64,000 nucleotides of DNA from Prochilodus magdalenae. Taxonomy: Eukaryota > Chordata > Actinopteri > Characiformes > Prochilodontidae. Position 1 is the stretch's first letter. Each line of letters opens with the position of its first letter. Where the stretch lies: assembly GCA_024036415.1 (NCBI GenBank), contig JAMWET010001895.1, positions 42,501 through 106,500 of the forward strand. The letters run 5' to 3'. This document shows, piece by piece, positions 36,442-61,600 of this stretch. The translations under genes were made by a program, and so were the position numbers. The notes below the pieces were generated by a model. The model was not told the DNA's origin, searched no databases, and was given only the letters and a program-made list of their open reading frames with translations.

Positions 36442-36993
36442 GCTAAGGGATATGTAGCCAAACTAGCTAGCTAAACTTCGTCACTACAATTTCACACTTT
36501 TCTTAACCATCCAAAAACTGATCGTGGTCATATGTATCGCTCCACACGAACGACAAAAAAGAGACAGACTCAACACTTTCCGGACGGTTTGCTTAACTCT
36601 CCGTCAAACGTTTCGTAATGCAATCGTAGCCGCGACGGCGCTAACAGGCTAGGCTAACGGAACCGCTAGCGAGCAACGTGATGAGGAAAAACGCGATTCA
36701 CACAACTTTCCGAACCTTAAACACGGCGTATACGCCAAACTACAACCGCTGTATCTCTAGTGTTGATGTATATCCCAAAATAACAAAACAAAACAACCGT
36801 TAAATCCGGTATAAACCGGCTACACAGGGACTGGCCGGATAGTCTAGTGAGCTAGCTAGCCAAGTTAGCTTAGCAGCCATGGCCTGGAACGTTTTCAGCG
36901 CAGCGACTCTCCGGCTAAATACACACCGCCAGCTGTCGACACCGAACTAAACAAAGTCTAGACAAGTTAATAAAAAGGAGTTGGTTAAATTAC

Positions 36994-37190
36994 CTGAGCC
37001 ACTTCGATCGTACTTGAAGCGGGGGCAAAGAAAACCGAACAAACTTGCGGCGCGGTTCCTTTTCTTTTCCCTTTGACCGGCTCGTCGTTCCGACCGGCTT
37101 TCAGCGCCTCCCTCCGCCAGCCATCCGCTCAGGAACAAGCCCAGAGTCTACCGCCACCTACAGGCCACCATACCGCACTGCGACAGAGCT
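36994..37190 (-). promoter_or_regulatory. ppp4c: ppp4c promoter and non-coding exon 1
   Basis: A CpG-rich block (about 36560-37190) contains a minus-strand donor GTGGCTCAG/GTAATT (exon end 36994), which would pair with the 33649 acceptor. GC-rich sequence and polypyrimidine runs at 37050-37075 suit a TATA-less start. The precise TSS is not determined. Confidence 0.5.
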
Positions 37191-37329
37191 TAGGTATGTG
37201 CAGCAAAGAGGAACTCCACCCAATTCTCAAAATTCTCCATAGGTGCATCATTAAAACGTGCGTGCTTTGATTTGAAATGGAGTTCTAGAGAAACTTGCAC
37301 CACCGTGGTGGTGATGGGAACAATATATC

Positions 37330-37715
37330 ACATAAAATGGTTAGGGGAATTAATATGAACCTGTGTCCTAGAACATCTGGCTGGAGTAGAACACCATCCA
37401 GGGATCTCCAGTACACCATGAAGATAGCTCCACCTGTATACTAGAACCTCTGACTGGAGTAAAACACCATCCGGGTATCTCCAGTACACCATGAAGATAG
37501 CTCCACCTGTACACTAGAACATCTGACTAGAGTAGAACACCATCCGGGTATCTCCAGTACACCATGAAGATAGCTCCACCTGTATCCTAGAACATCTGAC
37601 TGGAGTAGAAGACCATCCGGGTATCTCCAGTACACCATGAAGATAGCTCCACCTGTATCCTAGAACATCTGACTGGAGTAGAAGACCATCCGGGTATCTC
37701 CAGTAGAACTACAAA
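37330..37715. repeat. 73-bp minisatellite upstream of ppp4c
   Basis: About 4.5 tandem copies with a constant 73-bp period ('ctccacctgt' at 37428, 37501, 37574 and 37647), differing at few positions. It starts about 150 bp upstream of the inferred ppp4c transcription start region. Confidence 0.95.
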
Positions 37716-38299
37716 TCTTCAATTTGATCATATACTACATACTACTCTTAGGCATCCCGTCATCCATCGCAGCCTCACCAGCCAGAGAAAATGGCGGCAG
37801 TTAACACTGGGGAGCTAAACGCAGCCCACTCCGAGTATAACTGTGGGTGTAGTGATTGTAGTGGGGTGTGTGTTCATCAGAATGGTCCTCAGAAAGTTAA
37901 ATATACAGGTCTGAAGATTAATAAAAGATGAACTCGCTTTAGAGGATCAGTTTTAGAGTGAAATAGTCAAGGGGCGCTAACAGCTAGGCTAACCGTATCT
38001 CAGGTGAACTGAGCAGCGTTAGCAGCAGCTAGCTCTAAACAGTGGATACAGTAATAACAGCTCTGAGGTAAATGTGAGGTAACTGGTCATGTGACTGATT
38101 TTTGGTCATGTGATTAGTATACTACACTGTAGGTCATAACCTGTTACTGTCCTGTATATTTTGAATATTTGAAAATGACCATTTTGAATACGGGCCTCTT
38201 TAGATTTTCCACCATTTCCAAAATTCCATGTGAAAACTGAGATATACAGGCAGTTTGCAAAGTCAGTGGAAACCATATGTTCTAAAACTGAAAGTTTAC

Positions 38300-38526
38300 T
38301 TTATTTTATTAGTTTAAAAATATTATACAAAATAAGAAATCTCATTTTAAACAACCATTTTTTCATGGAACAACTGAAAATATAATAAAGAAAGTAAAGA
38401 AAATATTTTTAATATTGCACCGTGAAAAAGAAACTTTTTTTTACATTGCACTGCAGAGAGAAAAGCAAAAGGGAACAAAAATAAGAGCCCTGGTGAACAA
38501 GTGAGTTTCTGTTCTGGTAAATCTCC
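38300..38526 (-). promoter_or_regulatory. apobr: apobr-like 3'UTR and poly(A) signals
   Basis: Two overlapping AATAAA hexamers on the minus strand at 38300-38310 follow the stop codon (38527-38529) by about 220 bp. Confidence 0.6.
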
Positions 38527-52202
<13,676 letters not shown>

Positions 52203-52449
52203 CGCTGAAGACCCTCTGGGAGACCTCGGCTGCTGGCTGAGAGTTACGAACAGGAGAGTCCAAACGGTGGAAGGCGCAGCAGCACCCTCGAGCAGCCCGG
52301 GAGGGGTGGCGGCTCAGAGCTGGAGGCTGTAGCTCCTCGGTTCCTGCTGCTGAGACGATGTGTTCTCTCCGAAGTAGGAAGAAGGACCGTCTGGTCTGAC
52401 CGAGGAGAGACGCGAACTAGAGCTAGCTACTCAGTTGGGCTGCGTCTCG

Positions 52450-52525
52450 TTCGAGTTTTCCGTTCCACCTTAAACCGTCTTAAGGTGGAACGGAAAGTTC
52501 GAATCGGAAGGCAGCTTCAGCCTCG
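52450..52525. repeat. Hairpin in the apobr-like promoter
   Basis: Near-perfect palindrome: 'tttccgttccaccttaaa' faces 'cttaaggtggaacggaaa' across a spacer of a few bases. The arms match the 36316-36441 element. Confidence 0.8.
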
Positions 52526-53594
52526 ATTAGCATCGATCATCGCAGCCAATAGAAGATAGCAGAGGACGTCTACAGGTCTGTGGTGGCGCTAAAAGAGTCA
52601 GTCTCCCTCAATAAACGCCGTTTAGAGCTGCAGCGTCCGGCCACAAACAGCGAGCAACTTCTCTAAACAGCAGCCCAGCCAGCCCACTTCCCCTCACTGT
52701 TCTCAACTCACTGTAAAGTAGCTCAAAGGGAGCGTACTGTTCCCCCCTCCCCACCCAAACCATCACAAGTCATGCACAGGAGACACAGTCTTCACCCCAT
52801 CAAACAGGTGTGCCTTTAAAGGGCCCATATGGAAAACTGAACTACAAACGTTCTTCATATCGTAGCATCAGTGCATCTGCTGTGAGTAGTGCTCTTTTAT
52901 TAAACACCTATAGAAAGGCACACACATTCACATGGAGCTCCTTGAGGAGGTGAGCACCAGACACTTCCCATGGTGTTCTATAAGCTACTTGAGAAAACCA
53001 CCAGTCATAGCACCCCCTCCCCGGTGGATATGGTTGACCATCCCTGGTGACCCACCTTGCACACAGTCCCTGGCACCACTAATGGCCTAGGGCGGTCATT
53101 CCTCAACGTGGGCAGCGACCTTGCTACCACCGCTTCCCACCATGTCATTGGTGCCACTGTCATGGAAGCACCGTTACTCATCAGTCTGCCAGAGGGCGCT
53201 GTCCCACCTCTGACACCACTGTAGCGAAGGTGTAGATTAAGACATCACAGTTTGCCCTAAACTAACTGATTTTGTGATGTCACAAAAGCCAAGGCATTTC
53301 ATAGATCCACATATTCAGCCTACAGCCTGGACTGAGGTATAATATAGGACAGCCAATCAAAACAGGCCTTATTTCCATATGCCAGTATTAAAGGAACAGT
53401 AAAGGAATTGCCGAGATCATAGAAAATAAACATAGTGAGGTGTGGAAATTCAACAGCTTGTTGTGTTTGTGATGTCATGAAAGTCAAAACGTTTACATAC
53501 GGTCTATACGCCCATTCATAATGATATGTCTGTGTGTCAGTCTGGACTGCTATTTAAATGAGGTGCCATATGGGGGAGTCAATCAGAGCAGAGT

Positions 53595-53714
53595 GCATTT
53601 ACATGTTTCAGTCTTAAAGGAACGGTAACCACTTTTTTGAAACTCTAAGCAGTTTATCCTTTAAAGTTAAAAAAGTGTTTACTGTTCCTTTAAGACTGAA
53701 ATGTGTAAATGCTG
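53595..53714. mobile_element. Foldback/MITE-like element
   Basis: Arms 53595-53638 and 53669-53714 are inverted repeats with few mismatches ('tcagtcttaaaggaac' against 'gttcctttaagactga'). The surroundings (53300-53600) share 'cagccaatcagaacag'-like and 'atttacat' phrases with 20430-20480, 54720-55080 and 62900-63070. Confidence 0.65.
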
Positions 53715-55169
53715 TGTTGTCATTGTACCTCAGAGGTTGGAAATAGTACTAACAATATAAAACACAAACACAAATATTGAAGGTTATGGTAATGGGGCAT
53801 ATTGGCTCTTTAATGGAGTGTCAGTGCTGAGCGCTCTTCGGTGGGGGTTTATGAGGCCTGCAGTTTGGGTGTGAGCATCTGTGGTTGATGTGCTCTGCTG
53901 CAGTAGAGGTTAGACAACAGCTATTATAAGCAGGGGGTCGAAATGAGTCTCATTATTACGACTGTCACTTTACACACATCTTCCACACATCTCTCTCTCT
54001 CTCTCGCTTCTACACACGCAGAAAGAATAGACACTTCCTGTGTGTCTGCTTTACTTATCACGGCGAATAATCAACATTGACCAACAGCACAAACAAAACC
54101 ATAACTACACCATGATTCATACTCCCTACCGAGGCTCGGCCTTTGTCACCACAGGTGGTTTAGTGGCACTTCACCACCACAGGCTGGAAAAAGTGATGGT
54201 TATACGCCGTGTTCAGTGGACAGAAACTACGCCTCCGCCAAGACAGCGCCCCTGAGCATCAGTACTGAGATACACCGAGGCGGACTCCAGTCCTGCTGGG
54301 GTACAGCACACACTGCAGCCCCCATGATGAACGATTAAAGGGCACATACCATATGTTTCTTGGATCCAGTGCTTTTTCTATTGAGGCCTATTTGACACAC
54401 TTGTGTGGCTTTCTGCACCACACATGGCCACATTCCAGCTTCTCCTTATCCCTACATATCATAACACACTGTCTCAGGCATAAGGCAGCGTATTCATAAC
54501 CATTTCACAACCATATTTAAAAAAATGGGTGGAATTCCCCTTTAAACGCTGAAACGCAGCAAGGACAAGGACTTTAAACCTTCTGCTGAAGCTAAAGAAA
54601 GATTTGAGGGCTCAACAAGTGGAATGTTTCGGACTTGGCCAAGCCTAAAAAGCTAAAAAGATCCAATTACAGAAATGGTGGGATTTTATATGACGAGGTT
54701 CAACTCATACAGGAAGTCCCATCAAATTAAAGGGCCCATATGCTACTTTTTCCACCTGAGATCCACTTACGATGTTCAGGTGGTTTCACGCACAGGCCAA
54801 CTTCTCTATACACCCTACAATTAAACAGGCTGTTTTTGTCCCATTTAAAGACTGATGCATGCAAATGAGCCCGCTTTTGATTGGCTGCTGTGCATTGCGC
54901 CTGACTAAAACACTACTCCTAACTTCATCATGCGAGTGGGTGGAGCTTAAAAGCTATATAGGCTGAATAGATGGAGACACGGAAATGAAAATGAACTGGA
55001 AATGTATCAGCTTTGTTTCCATATGTGGACTGGAACGCTGGGGCTGTGTTGATGTGTTTGTGCATGATATGGGCCCTTTAAAGTTGGCGTTCTGAACTTT
55101 AACCTCACTCAGAGTTTCGTATCCGTGTGATGTGCCACAGTACAGACTCACAGGCTGCTCTGTTTACAG

Positions 55170-55600
55170 TTCATATAAAAACTTTATTAGCAGTTCTGTC
55201 CCGGTACACAGAACCGTACAGCAGAACCTCGGCAGGAACAGCACAGTCCAACAGGAATATCCCTGATACAAGCAAACTCCCTCAACATGTCGTGACATCT
55301 CAGCAGGTGGTGATTCCAAGCCTCCCAGCGTTCAGCATTCCTCAGTATGTGGGCTCGGGACTCTTTAATCCTTAACTCTTAAAGTGCTTTCAGCTCGTTA
55401 CAGCGTTCTCTGCATTACTGGCACGTATCTAACCCATATTACATTATTAGTAGCTCAGATACATTTAGAACCAATATAGGACAATTAGGAATGCAGAGGT
55501 TCTTGATACCCAGAGTTAAATAAGTGACAAACAGGAAGCAGGTAATAATTTTATCTTCTTTATAAATAAACACAAAGAGGAAAATCCCACTGACAGCACT
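55170..55600 (-). promoter_or_regulatory. Ig-gene 3'UTR and poly(A) signal
   Basis: The minus strand after the stop (TAA, 55601-55603) carries AATAAA at 55183-55188 as the best distal signal. Confidence 0.5.
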
Positions 55601-58600
55601 TTAGGACGAGACTTCCTCTTCTGGCTCTGCGAAAAGAAGAAAGACATAAATTACACAGAGAAGATTTGGGAATGCTGGGAAGCATATCCTGAACTCTAGG
55701 AATGCTGCGAGTTTAAGAGCTGAAATCGTGTCTGTTAGCTCCTGAGTTTCCCTGAACAGCCTTTGGGCTCAAATCATCAAGCCAACTGAGAAATGCTGCT
55801 TTGTTAAAGCTGCCTTGGACTGTATGGACTGAGGAATGAAACAGTCCCTCTTCATAAAAAAACTAGGACAATTTCTCTTATTATTCCAGAATATGGGTCT
55901 TTAAAAAGGGCTGTGTTAAAAAAAAACATTTGTATAAATAAACTTTACCCAGACGCAGCCAAGACATGCCTGATTCCCAACGTTTCACATCTTTAGTTTA
56001 AAACTGGAGGCTAGAAGTCAAAAGTCACCCAAAATCTCTTAGTAAACAACTTATCGACTAATCAGAGGTTGTGTTCCCAACTTGTTGACCAATCAGAGGT
56101 TGTGTTCCCGACTTGTCTGCCAATCAGAGGCTGTGTTCCTGACTTGTCGACCAATCAGAGTTTGTGTTCCCGACTTGTCGACCAATCAGAGTTTGTGTTC
56201 CCGACTTATCGACCAATCAGAGTTTGTGTTCTCAACTTGTCAACCAATCAGAGGATGCGTTCCCAACTTGTCTGCCAATCAGAGGCTGTGTTCCTAACTT
56301 GTCGACCAATCAGAGGCTGTGTTCCCAACTTGTCGACCAATCAGAGGCTGTGATCCCGACTTGTCGACAAATCAGAGGTTGTATTCCCAACTTGTCTGCC
56401 AATCAGAGGCTGTGTTCCCGACTTGTTGACCAATCAGAGTTTGTGTTCCCGACTTGTCGACCAATCAGAGTTTGTGTTCCCGACTTGTTGACCAATCAGA
56501 GTTTGTGTTCTCAACTTGTCGACCAATCAGAGGATGCGTTCCCAACTTGTCTGCCAATCAGAGGCTGTGTTCCTAACTTGTCGACCAATCAGAGGCTGTG
56601 ATCCCGACTTGTCGACAAATCAGAGGTTGTATTCCCAACTTGTCGACCAATCAGAGGTTGTATTCCCAACTTGTCTGCCAATCAGAGGCTGTGTTCCCAA
56701 CTTGTCGACCAATCAGAGGCTGTGTTCCCAACTTGTCTGCCAATCAGAGGCTGTGTTCCCAACTTGTCGACCAATCAGAGGCTGTGTTCCCGACTTGTTG
56801 ACCAATCGGAGGCTGTGTTTCCAACATGTCAACCAATCAGATGCTGTATTCCTGATTTGCTGATCAATCGGAGGCTGTGTTTCTCTAATGTCAACCAATC
56901 AATGGCTGTGTTCCTGAAATGTCAACCAATAAGAGTCTGTGATTCTGAATTGTTGACCAATCAGAGGCTTCGAGCTGGCTCAGAGACGTTTTAAGGATAT
57001 ATATGGAAAATATTTGGGTGACTATTGATTTCTAATTTGAATATTGATTGGAACCTTAGCTTCCCAGCCTTAGAGCTAAATTAGCGCTAAGCAAAAGTTG
57101 AACACCAGACACGACACGGGCTGACATCTGGGTAAGCGGTCAACTGTGGGCATTTTTAATGGCGGCATTCCTTTAATATTCAATAAAAATAATGGCTCAT
57201 AGATACGGTGACAGTTCTGTGTGGTTACCTGTCCAGGTGTGGTAGACAGGTAGGCTGAATGCAGGATGGATAACCTCCACGGTGACTCGGAGACGTTCTT
57301 TCTCCCCTCGTCCTCCCTCCTTCCTCGTGTTCACTGTGTTTATGTAGGAGGGCTCGAGTGCTGTCTCTCCGGCTTCAGTTCCGGAGTCTGATGCCTGCGT
57401 CTGTTTTTCTTCAGGGGGTTCTGTGTGGTTCTCTGGTTCTGTTTCATTCACAGTCTCCACCTCATTTTGGAATAAAGGGTCTGTAAAACACACCAAAAAG
57501 GTTTTCTCTACAGTTCTAAGTCTAGAAAACTAGTTAACGTTCTAGATCTTTCTGTGAGCTAAGATGGGGAAACACTACTCAGGTGTCACTCTAGATCATT
57601 CTAGATCTTTCTCTGTGCTGAGAAGAGAAAACACTACTCAGGTGTCACTCTAGATCATTCTAGATCTATAGCTAGCAAACCTAGCTATCATTAGCCACCA
57701 CAGCCAAACGTCAAGCTGGCCCTTTGTGCGGACCCTTGACTAACCCGTGGGGCTTATAGGGTGTTTCTTGCTATGAACCCACATCTTCATGTTCCAGTTG
57801 TTAGCCGTTTTATGTGTGGTCTAGCTAAAGTGTAGATAAGCTAGCCTTAGCTCTGCCTTAGCTAGAGAGCTAGCTGTCTTCCTCAGCCGTTTTCTGACTG
57901 ACAAACCTGACAACTGAAACATGAAGATGTGGCTTCATAGCAAGAACCCCCTTAAAACCCCACAGACTACAGTGAGTATCTGCTAAGGGCCAGTTTGGCT
58001 ATGCCAGTAGGTGCTAATGTTAGCTAGGTTAGCTCGCTAGTTAGGGCCTAGCATATATCCTCACTTGCTGTCATAATTAGTGTGGCTTCTGTTCAGGGTG
58101 GCCACTTTCATAACCCCAAAAAGGAGGAGAACATAGGAGGTAGTGGTGGGGCACGATACTATAGATACTATAGAACAGAATTAAAATCATAACCTCCCAT
58201 GTAACACGTATGATGCATGTCTGTGACACGGATGTGAGCCAATGGCACATGTAATATTGTTAGTGAGTGAACATTTTAAGTAGTTCCTCCCATAAAATGC
58301 ACTAATGAGCGTCCATCCAGGTATTGCGCCGGACGGAGGACTGGGAGTTGAACAAAAACTGACTGTCTGGCCTAAAACTGGACATGTGGCCACCCCATTT
58401 CTGACACTGTATGAATTACTGTATGAACAATCTTTATGGCTGCTATGACTGATATTACCTATACTGATGTCCATGTTTACAGAAGACAGTGAGATATACA
58501 GTGTCAGAAATCACATCATCAGATCTATTCCAGATATTGGAGAGATAACACCTCCACACAGGACGAGCATGTGGTGATTTAGGCCTGCCGTTAGCACAGC

Positions 58601-61600
58601 TGACGTGTTAGCTGCAGTTGAAAGCTCTTAGGGGAATACTGTGTAAACGTTTCACCAGACCATTCCATGAAGACGGGTTCTCTCGCTGGTGGTATCTGAG
58701 GAACCCTGAAAATGCAGGACAGTTTTGCTTTTGTTTACAGACTGGCTGTCCACTTACGCCCTTGCTGTCAAACTGTCCCCGTCGGTGAGCTGTTTAACTG
58801 GGAACGTCTATCCTTTTATAGAGTACTCACTGCGCAGATGCACGCTTCTCCGGCCGTGTGGGTGCTGCTCGTTCCCCTGGGAGCCTGTAGACCTCACCAA
58901 AGCACACACGCTCAGCAGCTCTCTCTCCCCACTGCTGGTGACTTGCTCTTTCTCTCTGGAGATCAGCTGGGACAGAGTGGAACCCCCGGCAGCCCAAACC
59001 ACCTTAGGGCGTGGGACCCCTCCGGAGAGGCGCATGGAGAACACTCCAACTCCATCCTTCCTCCAGGTCACTGATGGGGAGAGAGGGACGGAGGGAGCCA
59101 CTGGACAAAAGAGAGCAGATATTGAGGATCCTGTTAGACAGCACTCGCTGCCCAGTCAGGGAGGCAGAGCTGTGCACAGTGGTGGTGAAGGTAACCAGAC
59201 GTCCCCCTCTAAAAGCTCCCTCACAGAAAGTTCCTACATGAGATGGTTATGAATACGCTGCCTGATGTCTGAGACGCTGTTTATGATGGTTTCAGCCTTA
59301 CACTTCATTCATGGTGGAGGGATACATGCTGCAGGGTGCTGTGCGGCATAAAATAGTTCCCAAAAATAAATTTCCAGTACAAAAATTGTACAGATATGAG
59401 ATATTAAATGTTTTATCTGATCAGTTCCATTTCTTTTATGAATATACATTCATTGTGAAGGTTGGGACAGGAGCAATTTATAACTTGGATCATTGTGAAA
59501 TGTCCACAGAGTCCACAAATGTCCACTTAAAGGTGATGCAGCTATGTTTGGAGCATCCAGGGAAGAGTCTATTGTGACAGGGGACGAGTCTAGGCTGACC
59601 ACCAAAACAGATCAGCAAAAATCTAACTGGTTAAATGGCAATGTTCCTCTGTGCATGAAGGAAAAGGCTGAAAACCACTGTGACCTTCAACTCCTTAAAA
59701 CTCCTTAAGTGCATATACACTCATCATTAACAGCTTCACCCAAAGGAGGTGTGGGAGTGCAGGTGTGTTGGAAAGAAGGATAAAGGTGACCAGGATCAAT
59801 AACTGGTGATAAATTTAGACTGATATGATCAATATTTATTGAGCTACACATACAGAAGTCTGTCTCTCAGTATGGCGTCGGGCCGCCGTGTTCGCTAACC
59901 CAACACGCCAGACGTCTCGGTATGGGGCTGTAGAGGTTCCTAATGGAGTCCTGTGATAATCCATCCCATGCAGCTTGAACATCCTCACACAGTTCCTGCA
60001 GATGGTGCGGTAGGGGTGGAGGTGGAGGGACACCAGGCCTTCTGGACGTGTGACGACCAACCGTTCATCTTGGCGCTGACCACGGTGCCTCCACACACAG
60101 ATTCGTTGGGCGTCTCCACCAAGACTAAAGCGGGACTCGTCACTGAAGATGACCCGCTGCCATTCTGAGTCACTCCATGACAGTCTGGTACGACACCGCT
60201 GCGGTCTTTGGAGATGGTGACGTGGTGTTAAGGACAGTCGTGGTAACGGTCTGTGTACATGTAGTCCTGTGTGGTGCAGCCGTCTGCCAATGGTGCTACA
60301 CTAACAGGAGGACTCATGGAGGACACCACTGCTCGCTGGAGGTCTGTAGTGGTGGCTGCTGGGTCAGTCAGGTACATGTACATGTGCAGCCGACCCACCA
60401 GGTTTCATTCCTGTGGGTTGATTCCTTCTGGGTTTATCTGGCTCTTTCGGAATTAGAGTTTTATTCTCATATGTGTAAACAAGCATTCCATTGCACAGAA
60501 AGCTTACCCAAGCAAGTTCTCCTCCAGACTCGCTCAATGGGCTCCTGAAGAGAGCAGTGCTCCACCCTGCACACGATCTCTCCGCCCTCCTCCACCTCCT
60601 TCAGGAGAGCCGTGGCCCGGAACGTCCTCGGCTGGGTCTGGATCGGCCCCCAAACCTCCGACACCCCTTTAACCTCATGAGTATCATCCACCTCCTCAAC
60701 ATCCCTCTCCTCGCCCTTACTGGTGCCTCTCTTTAGCCATTTGACGGAGATGTCAGGAGGGTAGAAGCCTGTGATGTCACAGCCCAGGGTCAGGGGTCCC
60801 TCCGGGGGGGATGACGGGGTGCAGCTGATTTCGGACACAGTGGGCTTCTTTATGAACCCTGTGTGAAGGCAAGAAAAAGACATGTCCTCTCATTCAGTTT
60901 CATTCTGTATCTGAACCCATCCTGTTTGTCTTCACCCATAAGCATAGCGTTTGACCTGAAGGGGAAGTCCACCAGCTTTTCTAAATCCCTGCATCATAAA
61001 CTGTCTGCCGTGTAAACAGAGTCATTCAGGGGGTCCGGTGTGGAACAGTCGCTCGTGTGATAGGAATGTGCCACCCATGGCCATCGTTTTGATGTAGTTT
61101 AAGACGGTTTGGGCCTAAAACTGATTTTTTGAAGTACACGTTATGTATGTAGGGATACATGCAGGGTGTTATGAGGCAAAATAGTCCCCCCAAATTTTCC
61201 ATTTTGATGAATCATGATTAGTGACTTAAATATGTGGGTTCTGACACTGTATAACACATGGTTATCTATCAACATGGACTGAATTCATAACCGCTATAGC
61301 TATTCATAGTAGTGATGAATGGAACCAGTGGTTATGAATGGTTATGAATACGCTGCCTGATGTCTGAGATGCTGTTTACGACAGTGTTAAGAAGATCTTG
61401 GACTTAAAATCCATTTAGTGGAAGGATACATGCTGCAGGGCGTTGTTCGGCAAAATAGTCCCCAAAGAAAAGCTACTTATTTCTGGTTCTCCCGACTTTC
61501 CCATCATCAACATTCCATATAACACCCGATAGACGCGTGTAAGTGAGCTGTGGGAATTCTGAGGGGAAAAGTTGGTCGACCTTCCCTTTAATATCACTGA

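Noticed and set aside
56069..56994. Several 70-145-codon frames with STNQRLCSQLVDQSE repeats
   Set aside because: 31-bp minisatellite translated in three frames. No transcript evidence visible.
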